Below are positions 14,042 to 18,084 of a stretch of 18,084 nucleotides of DNA, in pieces. The stretch lies in assembly GCA_003451645.1 (NCBI GenBank), contig DMER01000042.1:5132-23215 (forward strand), given 5' to 3'. The stretch comes from Alphaproteobacteria bacterium. GTDB taxonomy: Bacteria; Pseudomonadota; Alphaproteobacteria; Micropepsales; Micropepsaceae. Within the stretch, counting starts at the first letter, position 1; every line of letters starts with the position of its first letter. The position numbers and the translations under genes were made by a program. The notes under the pieces are model-generated. The model saw only the letters and a list, made by a program, of their open reading frames with translations, ran no database searches and was not told the origin of the DNA.

Positions 14042-14320
14042 ATGATGATCAAGCTCAACATCACACCAGACCAACACGCCTGGATCGCTGACGCCATCGC
14101 GCGGGGCGAGTTTGCGACCGAAGAAGAGGCCGCGCAAGCAGCCTTCGATCTCGGTGTTCTGCAATGTCAACTTGAGGATGGCGAGGAAACCGAAGAAGAC
14201 ATCGCGCATCTGCGTGGCTTGCTCGATGAAGCCCGGGCTCAAGTGGCGCGGGGGGAGGTCTTCACCGCCGAAGACGTGAAAGCCTCCATGGCCGAATTGT
14301 TGGCACGGCACAAGAAATAG
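14042..14320 (+). CDS. ParD-like ribbon-helix-helix antitoxin, module B
   Basis: A 92-residue paralogue of the module A antitoxin. The DNA-binding half and linker (residues 1-73) differ at only five positions or so (Leu to Ile at 17, Val to Ile at 21, Asp to Glu at 55, and similar mild changes). The tail FTAEDVKASMAELLARHKK is unlike that of module A. The ATG at 14042 is in the same place relative to the repeat. Its TAG overlaps the toxin GTG by one base (TAGTG), so the genes stay coupled although the overlap differs from the GTGA of module A. It should neutralise its own toxin; cross-neutralisation is doubtful because the binding tail differs. Confidence 0.88.
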   Translation: MMIKLNITPDQHAWIADAIARGEFATEEEAAQAAFDLGVLQCQLEDGEETEEDIAHLRGLLDEARAQVARGEVFTAEDVKASMAELLARHKK

Positions 14321-14628
14321 TGGCAACCGTTGAGACCTCAGCGGAGGCAAAGCAAGATATCTTGGAAATCATTGAGTATTTGCTCGGATCAGCTGGGTTC
14401 GAGACATCCAACCTGTATTTTGCCCGATTTTCCAGGCTCTTCGAGTCATTGAGCATGCACCCCGAAAGCGGCTCGCTCCAGCCCCATCTGGGCAAAGGGA
14501 CGCGAATGCGGGTCGTGGCGCCCTACAATGTCTACACCGATTACAACGAGGCCCAAGACATCGTGGTCATCTTGCGGGTCCTGCATGGAAGCCGCAAAAT
14601 CACTCGCCGGATGATGCGCCCGCGCTGA
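14320..14628 (+). CDS. RelE/ParE family toxin, module B
   Basis: A 102-residue ParE-type toxin, GTG start, same length as its paralogue. Its N-terminal helices (AEAKQDILEIIEYLLGS and SNLYFARFSRLFESLSM) share only about 16 of 46 residues with module A. From HPESGSLQPHLGKG onward it is identical except Asp to Asn and Thr to Ala near residues 76-78. The catalytic/target-facing sheet with VVILRVLHGSRKI is intact, so both toxins should hit the same target. The gene ends 26 bp before the stop of the convergent threonine ammonia-lyase gene. Confidence 0.88.
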   Translation: MATVETSAEAKQDILEIIEYLLGSAGFETSNLYFARFSRLFESLSMHPESGSLQPHLGKGTRMRVVAPYNVYTDYNEAQDIVVILRVLHGSRKITRRMMRPR

Positions 14629-14654
14629 CGCTTGGCAACGAGCCGCCGAGCCTC

Positions 14655-15872
14655 TCAATGCGCTATCGCCGCATAGTTGCGTACCTGATAGCCACCTCCC
14701 GTAATCGCCTCACAGATGGCCTTGGCATGCTCCGCATCACGCGACTCTATGGACAGCCGCAATTCCGCAAGCTTTGCCGGCATATCGGTCAGCATACGGT
14801 TATGGCTGACCTCAATGATGTTGCCGCCCGCATCTCCCACCAGCGTTGCGATCTTGGCCAGAATACCGGGCCGGTCATCGATCACCACGCCGATGTTCAG
14901 GATTTTTCCATCCCGCTGCAGCTCGCGCAGGATCACCGTCGACAACAATCGCGGGTCGATATTCCCGCCGCACAGGACGATCCCCGTCTTGCGGCCCTCA
15001 AAATGCTTGGGGTGCTCAAAGACGGCCGCAAGCCCCGTGGCACCCGCGCCCTCAACAACCGTCTTTTCGATGTTGAGCAACAGCGCAATCGCGCGCTCAA
15101 TTGCCTCTTCGGGGACCAGGACGATATCATCCAATAGGCGCGCACAGATCGCTTTGGTGCGCTCACCAATGTTGCGCACGGCGATACCCTCGGCGATCGT
15201 CTGCCCACCAATCGGTGCATTGCCGCCCTTGAGCATGTTGTGCATCGCCGGGAACAGTTCCGTCTCTACCCCGATGACTTTGATTGAGGGCTTGATGGCC
15301 TTGGCGGCAATCGCGCAGCCTGAGATCAGCCCGCCGCCACCCACCGGGATGCACAGCACTTCGAGGTCTGGCACGGCCTCCAGCATCTCAATGGCAATGG
15401 TCCCCTGGCCTGCAATGACGAGGTCGTCATCATAGGGGTGCACGAACACATAGCCCTCAGACGCCGCCAAGGCATAGGCATGGCTTTGCGCCTCGGCCAA
15501 TGTGCTGCCATGCAGGATGACCCTCGCACCGTGCCCCATCGTGTGCTTGACCTTCACAAAGGGCGTGCCCTCGGGCATCACGATCGTGGCAGGAACCCCA
15601 AGGCGGGCGGCGTGATAGGCGACCCCTTGTGCATGATTGCCGGCTGACATGGCGATCACGCCACGTTTGCGCTCCTCCGCGCTGAGATGGCTCAGCTTGT
15701 TGAGAGCGCCCCGCTCCTTGAAGGAGGCGGTGAATTGCAGGTTTTCGAACTTGAAATACAGATCCGTGCCTGCAAGTCCGCTCAAGGTGCGGGAGGGCAA
15801 GAAGGGCGTATGGCTGACCGCGCCCGCGATCCGCTCTTGTGCAGCCCGCACATCAGCATAAGTGACGGACAT
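14655..15872 (-). CDS. ilvA: threonine ammonia-lyase with ACT domain
   Basis: A 405-residue PLP enzyme that deaminates L-threonine to 2-oxobutanoate, the first step of isoleucine synthesis or a catabolic route. The PLP lysine is Lys52 in TASFKERGA. SAGNHAQG (76-83) binds the carboxylate and GGGG (178-181) holds the cofactor phosphate. Residues 324-405 form one ACT domain (NIGVVIDDRPGILAKIATLVGDAGGNIIEV), a likely amino-acid sensor. One ACT and about 400 residues match the TdcB-plus-ACT type, not the longer two-ACT biosynthetic IlvA, so the symbol is approximate. GGAGG (15881-15885) lies 8 bases before the ATG. The frame continues upstream through the tRNA, but that part is a shadow and not coding. 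Confidence 0.93.
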   Translation of the reverse strand: MSVTYADVRAAQERIAGAVSHTPFLPSRTLSGLAGTDLYFKFENLQFTASFKERGALNKLSHLSAEERKRGVIAMSAGNHAQGVAYHAARLGVPATIVMPEGTPFVKVKHTMGHGARVILHGSTLAEAQSHAYALAASEGYVFVHPYDDDLVIAGQGTIAIEMLEAVPDLEVLCIPVGGGGLISGCAIAAKAIKPSIKVIGVETELFPAMHNMLKGGNAPIGGQTIAEGIAVRNIGERTKAICARLLDDIVLVPEEAIERAIALLLNIEKTVVEGAGATGLAAVFEHPKHFEGRKTGIVLCGGNIDPRLLSTVILRELQRDGKILNIGVVIDDRPGILAKIATLVGDAGGNIIEVSHNRMLTDMPAKLAELRLSIESRDAEHAKAICEAITGGGYQVRNYAAIAH

Positions 15873-15891
15873 CAGCAGACCCTCCGGGTAA

Positions 15892-15967
15892 TGGTAGCAG
15901 CGGAGGGATTTGAACCCCCGACCCTCAGAACCGGAATCTGATGCTCTATCCACTGAGCTACGTACCC
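15892..15967 (-). tRNA. tRNA-Arg (anticodon CCG), chimeric 5' end
   Basis: On the minus strand the D arm (GCTCAGTGGATAGAGC), the anticodon arm TCAGA-TTCCGGT-TCTGA with anticodon CCG (plus-strand 15932-15934), the TTCAAAT T-loop and an encoded CCA end (15892-15894) are all present. The acceptor stem is broken: the 3' strand CGCTGCT needs AGCAGCG, but the 5' strand reads GGGTACG. Three pairs are mismatched and only the inner two and one outer pair are normal. The 3' part belongs with the alphaproteobacterial DNA and the 5' part fits a different tRNA-Arg, so as assembled this tRNA is not a natural gene. Confidence 0.9.
15903..15962. other. chimera breakpoint interval
   Basis: The acceptor 3' strand (15896-15902) belongs with the left-hand genome, and bases from 15963 on, which break acceptor pairing, belong with the right-hand one. 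The join therefore lies in the conserved tRNA body between them. Base composition and gene content change at the same place. Confidence 0.85.
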
Positions 15968-16063
15968 TTGTGTAGAGTTGCTCGAACTGCACACTACTAC
16001 ATAGGATAGTATAGCGTGAATGGGAGCAATACGACGAGGAATCAGTTTCTCCAATTTATGCAA

Positions 16064-16134
16064 TAGACATCTCCGATAAAGAATCTGAAACTCTTACCCT
16101 GTCTAAGCGAAAACCTAATTTCCGGAGATGTCTA
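16064..16134. mobile_element. possible MITE-like element in cyanobacterial DNA
   Basis: GACATCTCCG (16066-16075) and CGGAGATGTC (16123-16132) are perfect 10-bp inverted repeats, each flanked outward by TA (16064-16065, 16133-16134). Further outward, CAAT and ATTG also match. A TA duplication with short terminal repeats is typical of miniature Tc1/mariner-IS630 elements. The interior (47 bases) has no gene. A long-loop hairpin is the alternative. The rest of 15968-16192 shows only a -10-like TATACT on the minus strand (16008-16013) and a direct repeat of CTGAAACTCT (16085-16094, 16146-16155). Confidence 0.4.
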
Positions 16135-16192
16135 ATTGTGAGTTACTGAAACTCTGACAAAGTGCATTTATCCCAATCCTTGCATCCAAAAT

Positions 16193-17242
16193 CTAAAACT
16201 GAATAACTGCTTCAAGCAACACATCCGCCCCAAAACGAACCGCATCAGTACAAGGTAAACTCGTTTCATGCTGAACCTGTGCGATCGCCTCCTCTGCGGC
16301 TACATTATCCAAATGACCTGTATTAAGCGCCACTCCAACTACCTTAACAGGCGCAAACGCCCCTCCAGCATAACCAACTATTTCATACAATCGAATCACC
16401 TCTGGCAACGGCGGAATCGGGACGTGATTACAATTGCGAATGTGAGTTTGTCCAGCGCGATGAACTAATATTAAACCCGTAGGCTGAGTTCCCCGAATTA
16501 GGGGTAAGGTTGCTGTTGAACCGGGATGTAATAAGGAACCCTGTCCCTCTATAATTAATAAATCATAGTCATAACCGGAAGCCATAACCATCTGTTCCAC
16601 CGCACCCGCTGCAAAGTCTACCCGAATCCCATCTAAGGGTATGCCCTCTCCGGCAATCATTAACCCCGCTTGCCCTGTTGCCAGAAACTTCGATCGCACT
16701 CCTTTTCGACAAGCGGATCGATGCAACTCAATACTCGCCGACATCTTACCCACACTCATATCCGTGCCAACGGTTAAAATACGTTTGCAGGGTAGCGATC
16801 GCGCTTGACCACTCCCGACCTTTAATCCTGGGGGTTCCTGGCGAATATCCCAAATATACTGATTGGGTTTGAGTAGTTGTTGTAATTCTGGGTTAGACGC
16901 GAGGGGAGTATGCAAACCATTAAATATCGATAATCCCGCCGCAACCGCTTGCTTGACTTCTTGCCTCATCGCATCGGGTAAAATACCTCCAGATGGAGCA
17001 ATTCCAATGGCTAAAATATCGGGATGATACGCGAGGGCAGATGCTACCGAATCCACAATCGGCGCATTACAGGAAATACCCGTTAATTCAGATAAGGATT
17101 CCCCAGCACATTGCTTGTCAATAACCGCCACCACCGTTGCTTCCCCATACCGTAAAAGCGTTAGTCCAGTTTTCCCATGAACACCGCGAATTCCTTCATG
17201 CAATAAAATTGCGATACGCTGGTTATACGAAGTTACGTTCAT
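16193..17242 (-). CDS. DUF1611 family protein (DgcN-like), cyanobacterial
   Basis: A 349-residue protein of the DUF1611 family. The N-terminal domain (1-150) includes AIGIAPSGGILPD (78-90) and FNGLHTPLA. The C-terminal P-loop domain has Walker A-like GTDMSVGKMS (159-168) and DLLIIEGQGSLLHPG with a Walker B-like acidic residue. A DUF1611 protein, DgcN, has been reported as a D-glutamate N-acetyltransferase acting with an enolase-superfamily partner, DgcA. The gene upstream here is such a partner. Function in cyanobacteria is therefore plausibly D-glutamate or cell-wall peptide metabolism, but this is inference. The ATG at 17242 begins the family sequence. Codon use is much less GC-rich than in the left part. 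Confidence 0.88.
   Translation of the reverse strand: MNVTSYNQRIAILLHEGIRGVHGKTGLTLLRYGEATVVAVIDKQCAGESLSELTGISCNAPIVDSVASALAYHPDILAIGIAPSGGILPDAMRQEVKQAVAAGLSIFNGLHTPLASNPELQQLLKPNQYIWDIRQEPPGLKVGSGQARSLPCKRILTVGTDMSVGKMSASIELHRSACRKGVRSKFLATGQAGLMIAGEGIPLDGIRVDFAAGAVEQMVMASGYDYDLLIIEGQGSLLHPGSTATLPLIRGTQPTGLILVHRAGQTHIRNCNHVPIPPLPEVIRLYEIVGYAGGAFAPVKVVGVALNTGHLDNVAAEEAIAQVQHETSLPCTDAVRFGADVLLEAVIQF
16281..16288. repeat. HIP1 octamer GCGATCGC
   Basis: Highly iterated palindrome 1, over-represented in cyanobacterial genomes. It lies within the DUF1611 gene. Confidence 0.9.
16795..16802. repeat. HIP1 octamer GCGATCGC
   Basis: Second copy, also within the DUF1611 gene. Confidence 0.9.
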
Positions 17243-17388
17243 ACGTCGTACTTTTTTTTCTCGAAAGTTCCCCAGATTCCCCCTTGCCCCCGGCTTCCCT
17301 ATCTACTATCTTTGACGGTAACTTGGTAGACTGCCCTTGCATCTAAATTGCCTATTCCTCCGTTAAGAAACAAACCGTTAAACCCTCC

Positions 17389-17420
17389 CCCCATCTCCCC
17401 ATCTCCCCATCTCCCCATCT
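17389..17420. repeat. tandem repeat (CCCCATCT)x4
   Basis: Four exact 8-bp units followed by a degenerate one (CCCCCTCT). It fills part of the 229-bp gap between the DUF1611 and epimerase genes. Such short tandem repeats are common between genes in filamentous cyanobacteria. Nothing else is recognisable in 17243-17471. Confidence 0.9.
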
Positions 17421-17471
17421 CCCCCTCTTCCCCTCGATTGAAACAGTCAATTTAAAAGCACAGGCAGCTTT

Positions 17472-18068
17472 TTAGTGGTGAGACGCACCGTACTGTACCC
17501 CCAGTCCTGGTAAATTATTTGGTATCAGACATCCATCTTGGATTGTCGCACCGATAAAGGGGTCATTAATTAAATTCAAGTGACTGTCTAAATCGAGATA
17601 ATCTGCCAAGGGCGAGAGATGAGACGCAGCGGTATTCGCCAAAGTACTATCAGAATAGCAACCCAACATCACTTGCAACCCACAGGCTCTAGCGGTATGT
17701 ACCATCCGCATCGCTTCCGTTAAGCCGCCGGATTTCATCAGTTTAATATTAATTCCGTGAACGCGGTCAGCTAGAGGAGGAATATCCTGGCTAGTGAAGC
17801 AACTTTCATCCACGAAAATCGGTAACGGCGATCGCTCATACAACAGCGGTAAATCGATTTCTTGTCCTGCGGCAATGGGCTGTTCTACATACTTTACTCC
17901 AAATTCCTCCAACCAGCTACACATCTTCAACGCTTCATTAACACTCCAACCCCCATTCGCATCAACGGTAAGTTGCGCTTGGGGTGCTTCATCTCGAATC
18001 GCTAACAGCATCTCCTGATCCGCCTCAATTCCTTCAGGAGAACCGAGTTTAACTTTCAGCATACCACC
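17472..18068 (-). CDS. dipeptide epimerase-like enolase-superfamily protein, 5'-truncated
   Basis: The C-terminal 198 residues of a muconate-lactonizing subgroup enolase enzyme related to L-Ala-D/L-Glu epimerase. With Met at 18062 as 1, catalytic KxK is Lys3/Lys5 (LKVKLG). The three metal ligands are Asp34 (VDANGGW), Glu60 (VEQPI) and Asp85 (VDESC), and the second catalytic lysine is in INIKLMKSGG (104-113). The N-terminal capping domain is missing because the sequence ends; the real frame runs to 18068 and then into adapter. The order epimerase then DUF1611 on one strand parallels DgcA/DgcN pairs. Alternative roles are peptidoglycan-dipeptide recycling or N-acylamino-acid racemisation. Confidence 0.88.
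   Translation of the reverse strand, partial: GGMLKVKLGSPEGIEADQEMLLAIRDEAPQAQLTVDANGGWSVNEALKMCSWLEEFGVKYVEQPIAAGQEIDLPLLYERSPLPIFVDESCFTSQDIPPLADRVHGINIKLMKSGGLTEAMRMVHTARACGLQVMLGCYSDSTLANTAASHLSPLADYLDLDSHLNLINDPFIGATIQDGCLIPNNLPGLGVQYGASHH
17828..17835. repeat. HIP1 octamer GCGATCGC
   Basis: Third copy, within the epimerase gene. Confidence 0.9.
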
Positions 18069-18084
18069 AGATCGGAAGAGCGTC
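18069..18084. other. Illumina TruSeq adapter remnant
   Basis: The final 16 bases, AGATCGGAAGAGCGTC, equal the start of the standard TruSeq adapter read-through sequence. They are synthetic, not genomic, and mark untrimmed reads at the contig end. Confidence 0.95.

Larger units (their letters stand above)
13957..14645 (+). repeat. tandem toxin-antitoxin repeat, unit B
   Basis: Second copy of the repeat, 722 bp downstream of unit A and separated from it by 33 bp of unrelated sequence (13924-13956). Both arms are about 95-97% identical to unit A; the middle (14261-14457) is diverged but of the same length. Confidence 0.95.

Noticed and set aside
15873..15992. N-terminal extension of threonine ammonia-lyase with a segment like SSVDRASDSGSEGRGFKS
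   Set aside because: This is the translation of the tRNA-Arg on the same strand, a well-known spurious peptide. The real start has a good ribosome-binding site at 15881-15885.
17389..17420. CRISPR array
   Set aside because: The unit is only 8 bp and there are no spacers; it is a simple tandem repeat.
15968..18068. Horizontal transfer of cyanobacterial genes into an alphaproteobacterium at a tRNA attachment site
   Set aside because: tRNA genes are common integration sites, but there is no integrase and no restored tRNA end. The acceptor stem is left broken and the contig carries adapter. An assembly chimera explains everything more simply.

Overview
The window is two unrelated pieces of DNA joined together. 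Bases 1 to about 15,900 look like one chromosome segment of a GC-rich, flagellated, heterotrophic alphaproteobacterium. The grounds are a MotA close to the alphaproteobacterial form, a ParD/ParE-like toxin-antitoxin locus, an Lrp-controlled lysine-degradation operon and GC-rich codon use; the genus is not resolved. Bases from about 15,960 to the end look like a filamentous cyanobacterium: lower GC, three copies of the cyanobacterial octamer GCGATCGC (HIP1), a CCCCATCT tandem repeat, and a DUF1611 gene followed by a dipeptide-epimerase-like gene. The join lies inside a tRNA-Arg whose two acceptor strands do not pair. The last 16 bases match the Illumina TruSeq adapter start. The window is therefore best read as a chimeric assembly contig, not as horizontal transfer.

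Layout, left to right: the C-terminal part of an SDR oxidoreductase (+); a pirin (+) converging on a Nudix hydrolase (-); a short flagellin-like protein (+); a SAM methyltransferase (+); a proline iminopeptidase-like hydrolase (-) divergent from an NTF2/SnoaL-like protein (+); the flagellar stator gene motA (+), whose stop overlaps that of a P-loop kinase (-). Then comes a four-gene leftward operon: saccharopine dehydrogenase, a ThDP-dependent enzyme, an ALDH7-type aldehyde dehydrogenase and the P-loop kinase. Its first three genes are joined by overlapping stop/start codons. A divergent Lrp/AsnC regulator (+) sits at the operon head, with TGCAA-type inverted repeats in the shared intergenic region. 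Two small genes of unknown function follow (+), then a DUF2891 protein (-).

The most interesting biology is at 13,235-14,645: two tandem ParD/ParE-like modules offset by exactly 722 bp. Their outer parts (upstream region, antitoxin DNA-binding half, toxin C-terminal half) are nearly identical. The 197-bp middle, which codes for the antitoxin tail and the toxin N-terminal helices, has diverged strongly. This looks like paired replacement or diversification of the toxin-antitoxin interface between homogenised arms.

The alphaproteobacterial part ends with threonine ammonia-lyase (-) and the 3' part of a tRNA-Arg. The cyanobacterial part holds a MITE-like inverted repeat, the DUF1611 gene and a 5'-truncated enolase-superfamily epimerase. 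That pair resembles the DgcN/DgcA D-glutamate pair.
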